DNA of 41,677 nt, taken from contig JAHDBD010000035.1 of NCBI GenBank assembly GCA_020630575.1, positions 1 through 41,677 of the forward strand, read 5' to 3'. Below the pieces are notes generated by a model. The model searched no databases and was not told the origin of the DNA. It saw only the letters and a list, made by a program, of their open reading frames with translations. The translations under genes and the position numbers were made by a program. Source of the stretch: Bernardetia sp. GTDB lineage: Bacteria > Bacteroidota > Bacteroidia > Cytophagales > Bernardetiaceae. This document shows, in pieces, positions 32,363-40,289 of this stretch (positions are counted from its first letter, which is position 1; the number at the start of each line of letters is the position of its first letter).

Positions 32363-33064
32363 TTAATATTTACGTTTTGGACGAGCAGTTGCACGCCTAT
32401 CTACTCCTGTGAGCGACATTACATTACACATTTCATTGAGTCTTGATAAGACACGAGGATTATATCTTGCCTTTATCATTTTTTCTGTGAGATTTGTTGT
32501 AAAGTGTGTTACTGTTCCGTTTCTGAATTCATCATATCTCATCAATATGATTTCTTCATCTACATCTATACTAGCACCGTAGCGTTTTATGGCTTTGCAG
32601 CGTTCCAATCCTAATTCATCAAATAAAATATGATTTACATTAGGTTTGAAGGCTTGGTTTCCTAATTCCTCCACTTTGCCACTTAGTGTATAGAATCTAG
32701 CAAAAATAAATTCTACTTCTGCTATTCCTTTTACTAAGTTACAAAAAATACGCATTAATTCACTTTTACCCGAACCCGGTGCGCCATAAAGCATTATTCC
32801 TTTTCCAGATGAATAAACGCTATTTTCTTCGTCAAATTTGGCAGGATTAAAGAAGTAATCCCATAAACTAGCTACTACTTTCTCATTTTTCGCATCAATT
32901 TCAAAAGTTCGCTTTATCAATTTTGATGCGTAAGCAATGAATTTGTCTTTTTCAAATTCTCTACCTACTAAAGAGTTAGTAATATATTCAGTTTGCTGCT
33001 CAAGTACTTTTTTTGCAGCATCTTTTCGGATTTGTTCTAAATCAAATGAGTTTATCTGCTCCAT
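32363..33064 (-). CDS. DnaC / IstB-type AAA+ ATPase (helicase loader-like)
   Basis: 233 residues. Walker A GAPGSGKS at 94-101; Walker B ILFDELG with D149-E150; a sensor-1-like THFTTN (about 185-190); and a C-terminal NPRVLSRLNEM with arginine-finger candidates. This is the domain order of DnaC/IstB helicase loaders. It may load the host replicative helicase during replicative transposition, a step Mu leaves to host restart proteins (inference). It is separate from the MuB-like ATPase at 36725. It overlaps the upstream gene by 23 nt. Confidence 0.85.
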   Translation of the reverse strand: MEQINSFDLEQIRKDAAKKVLEQQTEYITNSLVGREFEKDKFIAYASKLIKRTFEIDAKNEKVVASLWDYFFNPAKFDEENSVYSSGKGIMLYGAPGSGKSELMRIFCNLVKGIAEVEFIFARFYTLSGKVEELGNQAFKPNVNHILFDELGLERCKAIKRYGASIDVDEEIILMRYDEFRNGTVTHFTTNLTEKMIKARYNPRVLSRLNEMCNVMSLTGVDRRATARPKRKY

Positions 33065-33572
33065 AATCTTCCTCGTTTTGATAGTTAGGTTGAGTATTTT
33101 GATTGATTGAGCTCAATAAATGCTTTTCTTTTATGCAAAAATTAGCAATCGTTTTGTCTTTAGCAAACCATTCTTCACTCCTGAAGAAAGATTCCATAAA
33201 CTCTAAACTATATGCTTTTCGCTCAAAAAGCCGTTTTTCATTTATCAAAGGCTCATCATATATATTACTCATATAACGCTCATATAAGGCGTTCCAGTTA
33301 CGAATATTTTGATTATAAATATTCGCTTTGTCTAAGTTAAAAACTTTAGTTTCTTGCCTCAAGAAATATAGATTATCTTCTAAATCTATTCTTTTCTCTT
33401 CTGTTTTGGCAAACTCTATTAGTTTTTTTTCAATCTTGCTAATCAAAAGAAATAGATTTTTTGTAGATAAATGAATCTTACAATCTATTTTTGATACTTT
33501 GTTTTCGCTTAAACTAAAAACGAGCAGGGTTTTAGCCTTGCCCGTTTTAGTAGATTTTACTAGAATCTTCAT
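33042..33572 (-). CDS. Hypothetical protein upstream of the helicase loader (176 aa)
   Basis: Not recognised. Basic N-terminus, helical body, acidic C-terminus. It overlaps the ATPase gene by 23 nt and the upstream membrane gene by 4 nt, so it belongs to the replication module. In many phages the gene before a DnaC-like loader encodes a replication-initiation protein, but no winged-helix motif can be read here. Confidence 0.65.
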   Translation of the reverse strand: MKILVKSTKTGKAKTLLVFSLSENKVSKIDCKIHLSTKNLFLLISKIEKKLIEFAKTEEKRIDLEDNLYFLRQETKVFNLDKANIYNQNIRNWNALYERYMSNIYDEPLINEKRLFERKAYSLEFMESFFRSEEWFAKDKTIANFCIKEKHLLSSINQNTQPNYQNEEDYGADKLI

Positions 33573-33811
33573 TTTATTTTTTTGTGATGGATTCTAAATA
33601 ATTCTTCTTTTTCTTTATAAGGCTTATTTGTCATCTCAAAATGACTAAAAACACTGTCATTTTTCATTGAATCAATAACTACAACTCTTCCTGTAATTAT
33701 ATTTAAATGCCATTCATTTTTTTGAGCTTTGTTTATTTCTCTTGATAATAAAATACCTCCCACAATAGAAATAAGCAGCAATACAAGTATAAATTTATGA
33801 CTTGTCTCCAT
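33569..33811 (-). CDS. Small single-pass membrane protein (80 aa)
   Basis: A hydrophobic segment at about 6-23 (FILVLLLISIVGGILL) with a soluble C-terminal domain of about 55 residues. It overlaps both neighbours. Could act in superinfection exclusion or lysis control; not recognised. Confidence 0.65.
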   Translation of the reverse strand: METSHKFILVLLLISIVGGILLSREINKAQKNEWHLNIITGRVVVIDSMKNDSVFSHFEMTNKPYKEKEELFRIHHKKIK

Positions 33812-33929
33812 CTTTTACCTCCTTTCTTTTAAAAATAGTTGGGATAGCGATTCTAAATACGCAAAGCATAAAAAGAACGCCTAATAATAAGAACATTAAA
33901 ATTGATAACAAAAACATAATGGCTTCCAT
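33795..33929 (-). CDS. Very small membrane protein (44 aa)
   Basis: Start at ATG 33929 fixed by the leader TATCAATCAAACTTAAATTT. One membrane segment (FLLSILMFLLLGVLFMLCVF) and a basic tail. It overlaps the next gene by 17 nt. Confidence 0.6.
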   Translation of the reverse strand: MEAIMFLLSILMFLLLGVLFMLCVFRIAIPTIFKRKEVKDGDKS

Positions 33930-33993
33930 AGAGATAAAATTTAAGTTTGATTGATAAAAATACAAATTTAACAACGTAAAACACAAAACAGAA

Positions 33994-34419
33994 CTAAGAA
34001 TTTGACTTTTTAAGACTTTTAGAATTTTGAGAAGCATAATAATCTCCTATTTTTTCAAATTGACTTACCAGTTTTGGTAGTTCATCATAAGAATATTGGT
34101 TAAGTTCTTTACTCAAATACCCATTTTCTTGTACAAAATCATAAATCTTCCTCATATCTGGTTTACCTTCTGTTACCATTTGCATTGTTGAGGCGCAAAT
34201 AGCTATTATCTTTCTACGCATATTATTAGCAGATTCTTTAGTAGAAGGTTTTGAGATAGAGAAAAAATCTATTAGGCTCGTGAGTTCTGACTCTGTCATT
34301 TTTGCTGCTGAGTCTGTACGCTCTTTAGTGTGTTGCAGGATAATAGATTTTTTCTCATCCATCAATCCTTTTTTCGCTAAGATAGCGTGCAAGATTCTCA
34401 ATTTTAATTTCCTGTCCAT
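33994..34419 (-). CDS. GemA / Mu gp16-like regulator (DUF1018)
   Basis: 141 residues. The N-terminal part (KLRILHAILAKKGLMDEKKSIILQHT) and TDSAAKMTESELTSLIDFF match the gp16/GemA pattern: a helical domain recognising an 'I-H-x-x-x-K-x-L-x-x-D' start and an 'S-A-x-x-x-x-E-L' helix. GemA of Mu modulates host gene expression and DNA topology. It sits where Mu keeps it, downstream of the transposition genes. The match is by eye. It starts 9 nt after the stop of the 58-residue gene. Confidence 0.6.
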   Translation of the reverse strand: MDRKLKLRILHAILAKKGLMDEKKSIILQHTKERTDSAAKMTESELTSLIDFFSISKPSTKESANNMRRKIIAICASTMQMVTEGKPDMRKIYDFVQENGYLSKELNQYSYDELPKLVSQFEKIGDYYASQNSKSLKKSNS

Positions 34420-34428
34420 AATTCGAAG

Positions 34429-34605
34429 TTAGTTTACTTCAAAGAACCTTAAAATTCTGCCAAGATAATCAGCATAATCTGATTTATTATGAGTTTTTGG
34501 CTCTGAGAACATAATTGAAAGTGTGCCAATAATATAAAGAATATCAGAAACTACATCTTTAGACGGCTCTAACTCTTCTTTATATATTTTTATATCTACA
34601 TTCAT
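34429..34605 (-). CDS. Small hypothetical protein (58 aa)
   Basis: Reads MNVDIKIYKEELEPSKDV... ending LRFFEVN; helical, soluble. Its ATG overlaps the stop of a 27-residue frame upstream (ATGA) and the GemA-like gene follows 9 nt later, so it fits the operon well. Function unknown. Confidence 0.6.
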   Translation of the reverse strand: MNVDIKIYKEELEPSKDVVSDILYIIGTLSIMFSEPKTHNKSDYADYLGRILRFFEVN

Positions 34606-34685
34606 TGAATAAGATTCTGAACTACTTCTCTGTAATTTGCAATTACTTGAGTATCAAACTCCAAAGGTCTAAACTGTTTTGCCAT
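34602..34685 (-). CDS. Very short reading frame, possible leader peptide (27 aa)
   Basis: MAKQFRPLEFDTQVIANYR to VVQNLIQ. It is preceded by CTAATCAATCAATCATTTATCATT, the phage leader motif, and coupled by ATGA to the 58-residue gene. Either a tiny gene or a translated leader. Confidence 0.5.
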   Translation of the reverse strand: MAKQFRPLEFDTQVIANYREVVQNLIQ

Positions 34686-34721
34686 AATGATAAATGATTG
34701 ATTGATTAGGAATAAGAGAAG

Positions 34722-34949
34722 CTATCCGTTTATTTCGATTTTACCTTCTCCATTAAAATTTGGCATTTGCTTTACTTTTTCTGTAAAATATGCCTTTTCA
34801 AACTCAGTTGGGAATAAAAGTCTGATAGTATGTCCATCAGAACACCAACCGTTCATAACGCCTTCTTTTTCAGCAAGTTTTGAGAACCTTCTTTTGGCTG
34901 CTCTTAACCATCCTTCAAAAGAAATAGTTATTTCTTTGCTATTTGCCAT
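34722..34949 (-). CDS. Hypothetical protein (75 aa)
   Basis: Basic N-terminal half with an amphipathic helix (EGWLRAAKRRFSKLAEK), then beta-prone (HTIRLLFPTEFEKAYF). Overlaps the upstream gene by 11 nt. Not recognised. Confidence 0.65.
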   Translation of the reverse strand: MANSKEITISFEGWLRAAKRRFSKLAEKEGVMNGWCSDGHTIRLLFPTEFEKAYFTEKVKQMPNFNGEGKIEING

Positions 34950-35331
34950 CAGTAAAAATTTTATCTTGAATGATTTTATTTAATTGGCTCAACATCAAGT
35001 TCAATTCTTTTCTGCTTTTAATAGAATAATCAGTCATTTCTTCAAATTTTGGATGCTTTCTTGAGCCTTTGAAATTATCCAAATCATCTAAAGAATCTAG
35101 CAATTCTTTAGTCTTTAAGACCAAACTAGATAGCGCAAAATTACGATAAACAACAAATTCCAGTTCCTCCGATTTGTCGCTATCCTTATGTCGTATAACA
35201 TATTTATCTTTCTCAAGATAAATAAGGTAATTCTTTGACTTAAATAGCTCTCTAAGAGATATATGTTTCAAAATAGGCTTTTCAATAGGTCTTAAAGAAA
35301 CCATTTTTGGAGTTTTTTTAAAATCTTCCAT
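34939..35331 (-). CDS. Hypothetical protein (130 aa)
   Basis: Basic, helical, no domain recognised. Its leader ACATCAATCAATTCAATTTTATATTT starts right after the tRNA-like gene, so both may be cut from one transcript. The stop overlaps the next gene by 11 nt. Confidence 0.7.
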   Translation of the reverse strand: MEDFKKTPKMVSLRPIEKPILKHISLRELFKSKNYLIYLEKDKYVIRHKDSDKSEELEFVVYRNFALSSLVLKTKELLDSLDDLDNFKGSRKHPKFEEMTDYSIKSRKELNLMLSQLNKIIQDKIFTDGK

Positions 35332-35360
35332 AAATATAAAATTGAATTGATTGATGTTTG

Positions 35361-35434
35361 TGCCTATGAAGGGAATCGAACCCTCTACCTTTCTTATTCG
35401 TCAATAAGCTGCTCTACCAATGAGCTACATAGGC
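35361..35434 (-). tRNA. tRNA-like gene with abnormal anticodon loop (Val GAC by placement)
   Basis: Acceptor GCCTATG/CATAGGC (7 perfect pairs), D stem GCTC/GAGC with loop ATTGGTA, T stem GAGGG/CCCTT with loop TTCGATT, discriminator A, CCA not encoded. The anticodon arm CTTATTGACGAATAAG cannot form the standard 5-bp stem with a 7-nt loop. It gives either 4 pairs with an 8-nt loop TTGACGAA (anticodon GAC after T33) or 5 pairs with a 6-nt loop. It may be a frameshift-type or degenerate tRNA. It sits inside the early operon. Confidence 0.7.
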
Positions 35435-35438
35435 TTTT

Positions 35439-35460
35439 GCCTTCCTGCGAACAGAAAGGC
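35439..35460 (-). other. UUCG-capped hairpin 5' of the tRNA-like gene
   Basis: On minus, GCCTTTCTG-TTCG-CAGGAAGGC is fully paired with a UUCG tetraloop and no T-tract. It stands 4 nt before the 5' end of the tRNA-like gene and 6 nt after the Gam-like stop. Likely an mRNA-end stabiliser or processing element. Confidence 0.55.
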
Positions 35461-35466
35461 GTTTTG

Positions 35467-35964
35467 CTATTTTTTAGCAGGTTTTACTTCAAAAGACTTA
35501 TCTACATTCGTTAAAATGCCAATTTTATCCATTGCATCCTCTGTCAAGAAACCATCTTGAATAAGACTACGAACTTTTACCGTTTTTAGTTTTGGATACC
35601 CTGTTACGAACTTTTCCCAATTTGAAGGGAACATATTTTTAAAAATTTGTAAAGCATCTACAAAATCCGTTGTTGGATCTATCTCATAACTTTCTTTCTC
35701 AACCGTCCCAAATGTTCCCCCATCTGCCAAAGCAGTAGATTGAACTTTGTTTTGGCTATTGTATCGCTGCAAAATGCCCTCAAAGTCTGCCATCTCAGTC
35801 TCCAACGCTTCTAGTTGGTCTTTAAAATCTTGGTCAATCTCTTGTTTTGCTTCTTTGATTGTTTGCTTTACGGTTGCTAGTTCTTCTTTAGCATCTACAA
35901 ATGAGTTATATGCGTTTTGCATATCTTCTCTTGTAATGATTTGTTCTTCTGTTGTTTTTGACAT
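35467..35964 (-). CDS. Probable Gam-like DNA-end protection protein
   Basis: 165 residues. An N-terminal coiled coil (about 5-70, EELATVKQTIKEAKQEIDQ) is followed by a compact beta-alpha domain with a late KVRSLIQDGFLTEDAMDKIGI. This is the architecture of Mu Gam, which binds double-strand ends and resembles Ku. Mu Gam also follows the B gene. Judged from layout and partial similarity only. The leader contains a 23-bp tandem repeat (35980-36038). Confidence 0.5.
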   Translation of the reverse strand: MSKTTEEQIITREDMQNAYNSFVDAKEELATVKQTIKEAKQEIDQDFKDQLEALETEMADFEGILQRYNSQNKVQSTALADGGTFGTVEKESYEIDPTTDFVDALQIFKNMFPSNWEKFVTGYPKLKTVKVRSLIQDGFLTEDAMDKIGILTNVDKSFEVKPAKK

Positions 35965-35979
35965 AATTAAATGAAAAAT

Positions 35980-36038
35980 TTATAAAATGAATAAATAGAA
36001 AATTATAAAATGAATAAATAGAAACTTATAAAATGAAT
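35980..36038 (-). repeat. 23-bp tandem repeat in the Gam-like leader
   Basis: TTATAAAATGAATAAATAG starts at 35980, 36003 and (partial) 36026, a 23-bp period, in the 79-nt gap before the ATG at 35964. It may be a duplicated leader or regulatory RNA element. Confidence 0.7.
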
Positions 36039-36043
36039 GGTTA

Positions 36044-36289
36044 TTATTCTAATTTTAGAAAAAGTGTATCTTGACTATCTTGTGATAATCTTTCAAACCT
36101 TCTTTTTGAAAGATATTCAAATACTTCAATCATAGATGATTTTGTTATAAATCTGAGATTGTAAGGCTCTGATAAATCCTCATGATAAATTTGCAAAAAA
36201 TAGCCCTTATTATCTTTATGAGAAGATAAAGATATACACCTTCCTTCATCAAGCAATAAGCATTGATCAGGTGTTGTAATTGACATCAT
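36044..36289 (-). CDS. Hypothetical protein (81 aa)
   Basis: Small alpha/beta protein with a basic C-terminal helix (YLSKRRFERL). Overlaps the upstream gene by 4 nt. Two adjacent Met codons; either may start. Not recognised. Confidence 0.65.
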   Translation of the reverse strand: MMSITTPDQCLLLDEGRCISLSSHKDNKGYFLQIYHEDLSEPYNLRFITKSSMIEVFEYLSKRRFERLSQDSQDTLFLKLE

Positions 36290-36741
36290 ATAAAAAATTT
36301 ATAAAATTGGTTGATAAAATTAATTAAACGGTTTTCTTTTTCCTGTTTAGTTTGTTTTGGAGTTTCATCTTGATATTCAAACTCTCCAAAACTACTAAAA
36401 TCTTTTTGCAAAGACTGAAAGAAAACACAAAATTCAGCACTTGAGGTAGGTTTATATTCTATTTCATCGTTTATGAAATAATGTAATCCTGTTTCAATAT
36501 CGTATTTTAGGAAGTCTTCTACTATCCTAATTTCTCTTTTCTTGTATCTAGTTCTGAACCACATTTTGAACCCAGACAAGTTTCTAATTTTTTCTTGATT
36601 GTGTTTTGGAAATTTACTAACAAATTCATTTTCACAATCGTCGAAAAAATCCCAATATTGCGATTCTTCAGTATATCCACATAATATACTTATAAAGTCT
36701 ATACGGTCAAAGTCATCTAATTGATTATTCAAAGTATTCAT
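36286..36741 (-). CDS. Hypothetical protein (151 aa)
   Basis: Start at ATG 36741 (MNTLNNQLDD), overlapping the ATPase gene by 17 nt. Acidic first half and basic middle (FRTRYKKREIRI). Not recognised. Directly after the MuB-like gene, so possibly part of transposition control. Confidence 0.65.
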   Translation of the reverse strand: MNTLNNQLDDFDRIDFISILCGYTEESQYWDFFDDCENEFVSKFPKHNQEKIRNLSGFKMWFRTRYKKREIRIVEDFLKYDIETGLHYFINDEIEYKPTSSAEFCVFFQSLQKDFSSFGEFEYQDETPKQTKQEKENRLINFINQFYKFFI

Positions 36742-37660
36742 ACAAGTGTGATTTTTGGATTTTTTGAATTGCATCCTTATCAGCGACTTCTAATATTTCG
36801 CTCACATAAGTAGAAAGGTCATCAAAGTTTTCAGTATTTGACGCCAACCAAGATATTGCATTATCTGCAAAACGCCCTTTGTCCAGAGAATCACAAATAC
36901 TTTTTACAGTATTTTTCCAATTCTTAGAAGCATACCCAATTTCAGGAAGAACAACCCAGTTAGCGTTTATTCTTCTACGAAGTTGTAACCATCCTTTTGC
37001 GCCAGTAGCACTTAGAGCCTTCTTTTCAATAAATTCTTTTATCCCAAGTCCACAAAGAACAATACCACATTTACCTTTTGTGTCATCATATATAGATTTT
37101 ACCATATCAAAATGTGTTTTACCCATATACTCACACTCGTCAAGAATAAGAGTACATTTTGTTTCTCTGTTTAACTTAGAAACAATTAGCTTTTCAAGCC
37201 TATACGCATTACGAGGGCTGTTTTTATAGCCCATTCCATCAGCAATATTCATAAGAAAATCTAAACGGCTCTGAGATGGTTTACACTTTATATAAAAACA
37301 GTTTGGTGTCTGCTTTACTATAAACTCTAAAGAGTAAGTTTTTCCTGCTCCAGTAGGACCATCTATACCTACAAATTTGTTTTCTTCCCTTGAAACATTA
37401 AAAACGCCTTGAATATCAAGAAATATTTCAGTTTCAAAATGCTTCCAGTAGCTTTTTTGCAAATTCATTCCTATCAATTCAGCTAATTGATAGTAATTGG
37501 CAGCTTTAGGATATTCTTTATCAAATTTCTTTTGTAGAATATCACTAAGATATGCCACAGGAAATTTTGTTTGCTGATGAAAATTTTGCTTACTCATACC
37601 TGTTTTTTCAAGATATGCAGAAGTAGCGTTGGAGATTAACTCCTTTTCTGAATTGTTCAT
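36725..37660 (-). CDS. MuB-like AAA+ ATPase (target selection)
   Basis: In Mu, MuB binds target DNA, activates MuA and gives target immunity. 311 residues. The N-terminal helix-turn-helix-like segment (GMSKQNFHQQTKFPVAYLSDIL, about 21-42) matches MuB's DNA-binding start. Walker A GPTGAGKT lies at 101-108, Walker B LILDECE with D174-E175, and a C-terminal helical domain follows. It has its own early-type promoter (37696-37726), separate from the transposase gene. The leader ATCAATCATCAATCAAAACC is of the common type. Confidence 0.88.
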   Translation of the reverse strand: MNNSEKELISNATSAYLEKTGMSKQNFHQQTKFPVAYLSDILQKKFDKEYPKAANYYQLAELIGMNLQKSYWKHFETEIFLDIQGVFNVSREENKFVGIDGPTGAGKTYSLEFIVKQTPNCFYIKCKPSQSRLDFLMNIADGMGYKNSPRNAYRLEKLIVSKLNRETKCTLILDECEYMGKTHFDMVKSIYDDTKGKCGIVLCGLGIKEFIEKKALSATGAKGWLQLRRRINANWVVLPEIGYASKNWKNTVKSICDSLDKGRFADNAISWLASNTENFDDLSTYVSEILEVADKDAIQKIQKSHLYEYFE

Positions 37661-37695
37661 TTGAGTTGGGTTTTGATTGATGATTGATTACTTAA

Positions 37696-37726
37696 CAAAT
37701 GTAATAATTAATTTGCATTAATGCAA
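37696..37726 (-). promoter_or_regulatory. Early-type promoter/operator, copy C, with perfect palindrome
   Basis: TTG (37724-37726), 20-nt spacer, TACATTTG (37696-37703). A perfect 28-bp palindrome built from AATTAATTTGCATT and its complement covers 37706-37733, spanning the -33 element and the spacer. This suggests a dimeric repressor site. Overlaps the transposase stop codon region. Confidence 0.8.
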
Positions 37727-37733
37727 ATTAATT

Positions 37734-39923
37734 TTAGTATTTTCTAAATCTTTTTCTAGTTATTTTTTTAGGCTGTTCTTTAGGCTCTTCTTCTTCGCCT
37801 GAAAATTCTGCGCCTACTGCCATTTTTAGCTTACCATCTCCATATTGGTAATGGTCTTGCATCATATTTTGAGTCGCTTCGTGCTGCATACGTTTGTTTG
37901 TAGAAGTGGAAAATGGATAACGTGAGCGCATTTCGTTTTCAATTTGGAATTCTCCATTCATAATCTCTTCGAAAGTCTCTTTATCTTGTTTTTCCATTGC
38001 TACAATCTTGTTTGCAGTATTCTCAACTACCTTCATTTGCTCGTCATATGCTTTCAAAGTCTCATCAGTTTGCTCAAGAGGCGATTTTTTAGTTTTAGTA
38101 CGAATACCATAAGTCCCAATATACTTGTCTTTACCAAAATCCTTCTTATTTTTCTCATTTCCAATGCTCCACAAGTCAATAGTAGAAGTATTTGAAGGAT
38201 TGTAACGAATACGAGCTTTGCCATCAACTAAAATTCCACTTTCAATTAAAGAATCATAATCAGATATTAAATAATCTTCATTATTGAAACGAACTAAACC
38301 TTTACGAACATTGATAGGACTTGTTACAATATCACCAAACGCATAATTAGACTCCCAAGCTAAAAGATGTCCAGCTTCTGGGTGTATATTTTCTCTATAC
38401 CATTCAAGTGCTGTTTTGTTCTCTGTTATTATAGAAGAAAATTCAGCCAAAACCGATGCAATTTCTTGCTTTAATTCGGCTTCTGAAATAGTAAACTTCA
38501 TTCTTTCTTCAGCATTACCACCAGGATTCCAAACATCACTATTTAGAGTTTGAGTTTTGGTCTTTATTCCTAATCCTCCAAACCAAGGTTTATCTCTAAA
38601 ACGGTTTTGGATCAAAAGCCCTAATCGTTCAGCAGGGTTTTTATTAGCAGACTTACCAAAACTAGATAAAGAAGAATGTACATCTTTTACAAAATCGTGT
38701 TTTTCAGATACCATTTGTATAATTCTAGCTCCTTCATAAGAAGTAAAAGCCGAACCACTATCTGACATGGTGTATCTAAATTTACGCCCTTCAGTAAAGC
38801 TAAATGCTTGTTGCATTGCCTCTCTGAACATATCCGTATTTTCAGTATGTCCCATTCCTGCGCCTAGAATAACTCCACTTGCATAATCTAATATTGGCAA
38901 TATATTGTATTGATAATTCAATTTGCCATTTTTATCAGTCCAAGCTGCACGTATTGGAATACCATCCCAAGATACAAACTCGTGTGAGTGTGTAACCTCA
39001 GAAGCGACATAAGGCATAACCTCCTGTCTAACTTTTTGATTGCCAAATCTACTACGCATTATACGATTAATAGCATCTGAACGATGTGGGAAACGTTTTA
39101 CAGTAGATTCTGATAAAGGTTTTACTCCATACTCTCTACAAATTTCTTCATAGTTTGCATAAATAGAAGTCAAACCAGTTGCAGTAAGAATTTGAGGATT
39201 ATCATAATTAGCAAATAAACCGACTAAAGTTGCAAAATGGAATGTTTGGAAATTGCTTTCTTTATTCAATTTTGCTTTGAAAGCATTTTGTTTACTAATC
39301 TTCATACGACTATCAGCGACACTTTTCCAGTAATTTACTGGATCTTTTTTATGTTCTTTTCTGTATTGAGCTAGTTTTTTATTTTGAAGAGAGGCTGCTG
39401 TTGTAACTTTCAAACCTCTCAAATTTTCTTTTTTGATTTGCTCCAAAACAGATTCTATAATTTCAGAATAAGAATTACAAAAAGTCTTCTTGAAAAGATT
39501 TTTATTAGTTTTTACATCTAATAAGAAATCTAACCAAGCTGATGCACGAGTAAAATCATAAGCGAACTCAGCCCCATACTCTCCAGCAAAATACAACTCT
39601 CTATTTGACTTATAAAAGTCTTGTATAAGACTTATATAAATATTCTCTTGTGTTTTTTCTTCGTACTTCTTAGCTACTTGTTTTTTTACCTCAACTGCTT
39701 TAGTCTTATTCAAAAGACTTTCATAGCTAGGCAAGTCTTTTTTAGCTGCCTCTCTAGTTACTTTGTTATTTGTGTCTAAAACCGACTGATAACATATAAG
39801 AGAAGTGTTTTCAATAGCTAAGAATTTACCTAGAGAAGTATTTTTTCTAATCATAGCTTTAGAATAATACTTCTCTAAGTATTTCCTTTCTACACAGAGT
39901 TTAGAGTTAATTAATTGAATCAT
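37734..39923 (-). CDS. MuA-like DDE transposase
   Basis: Cuts and joins phage ends to target DNA for integration and replicative transposition. The rve-type core shows D at SWDGIPI, D at TMSDSGSAF and E at NPAERLG (residues 336, 404 and 448 counted from the upstream TTG; subtract 16 from the ATG used here), with a downstream beta-barrel-like domain and basic C-terminus (KKITRKRFRKY). The N-terminal 330 residues hold helical DNA-binding domains. I chose the ATG at 39923 (MIQLINSKL); an in-frame TTG at 39971 would add 16 residues and overlap the upstream gene. Length and order (A then B) match Mu. Confidence 0.95.
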   Translation of the reverse strand: MIQLINSKLCVERKYLEKYYSKAMIRKNTSLGKFLAIENTSLICYQSVLDTNNKVTREAAKKDLPSYESLLNKTKAVEVKKQVAKKYEEKTQENIYISLIQDFYKSNRELYFAGEYGAEFAYDFTRASAWLDFLLDVKTNKNLFKKTFCNSYSEIIESVLEQIKKENLRGLKVTTAASLQNKKLAQYRKEHKKDPVNYWKSVADSRMKISKQNAFKAKLNKESNFQTFHFATLVGLFANYDNPQILTATGLTSIYANYEEICREYGVKPLSESTVKRFPHRSDAINRIMRSRFGNQKVRQEVMPYVASEVTHSHEFVSWDGIPIRAAWTDKNGKLNYQYNILPILDYASGVILGAGMGHTENTDMFREAMQQAFSFTEGRKFRYTMSDSGSAFTSYEGARIIQMVSEKHDFVKDVHSSLSSFGKSANKNPAERLGLLIQNRFRDKPWFGGLGIKTKTQTLNSDVWNPGGNAEERMKFTISEAELKQEIASVLAEFSSIITENKTALEWYRENIHPEAGHLLAWESNYAFGDIVTSPINVRKGLVRFNNEDYLISDYDSLIESGILVDGKARIRYNPSNTSTIDLWSIGNEKNKKDFGKDKYIGTYGIRTKTKKSPLEQTDETLKAYDEQMKVVENTANKIVAMEKQDKETFEEIMNGEFQIENEMRSRYPFSTSTNKRMQHEATQNMMQDHYQYGDGKLKMAVGAEFSGEEEEPKEQPKKITRKRFRKY

Positions 39924-39954
39924 AGGAGGAGAGTATTTTGAGTTCGGTGCTAAT

Positions 39955-40167
39955 TTACGACGTTTCGACAAACTTTTCTTTTATTTCATTTTTAATTTGC
40001 TCACGAAATTCTGCAATACGCTCGTCAAAGTACTCAGCAGCTTTTCTAATTTGTTTATGCTTATCAGGCATCAAGTCAAAATTAATCGCATTATATATAT
40101 ACGATTTGTTTTCTTCAAAACACTCGGTAAGTGTTTCTACTTTAGAAACTACATTGTATTTAGCCAT
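39955..40167 (-). CDS. Small early protein (70 aa)
   Basis: Start at ATG 40167 (MAKYNVVSK), because the promoter's -7 element covers 40201-40208 and a start at 40203 would lie inside it. Helical and acidic (KQIRKAAEYFDERIAEF). It lies just before the transposase gene, like Ner in Mu, but has no clear helix-turn-helix. Confidence 0.7.
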   Translation of the reverse strand: MAKYNVVSKVETLTECFEENKSYIYNAINFDLMPDKHKQIRKAAEYFDERIAEFREQIKNEIKEKFVETS

Positions 40168-40200
40168 TTGTGGTTTGGGGTTGATAAATGATTTATAATA

Positions 40201-40231
40201 CAAACTTACTAATTAATTACTATTAATGCAA
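40201..40231 (-). promoter_or_regulatory. Early-type promoter/operator, copy D (transposase operon)
   Basis: TTG (40229-40231), 20-nt spacer, TAAGTTTG (40201-40208), with the TTTGCATTAAT core. It drives the 70-residue gene and the transposase. Confidence 0.8.
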
Positions 40232-40249
40232 ATTAATTTAAAAGTTTTA

Positions 40250-40280
40250 AAAAAAAATCCTTGCTTTTTTATGGCAAGGA
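40250..40280 (-). terminator. Terminator after the 91-residue early gene
   Basis: TCCTTGC (40258-40264) pairs with GCAAGGA (40274-40280); a T run of eight or more follows on minus. 10 nt after the stop codon. Confidence 0.75.
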
Positions 40281-40289
40281 GTTTAAAAA

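Noticed and set aside
40168..40203. Start of the early small gene at 40203
   Set aside because: The -7 promoter element occupies 40201-40208, so this codon would not be transcribed.
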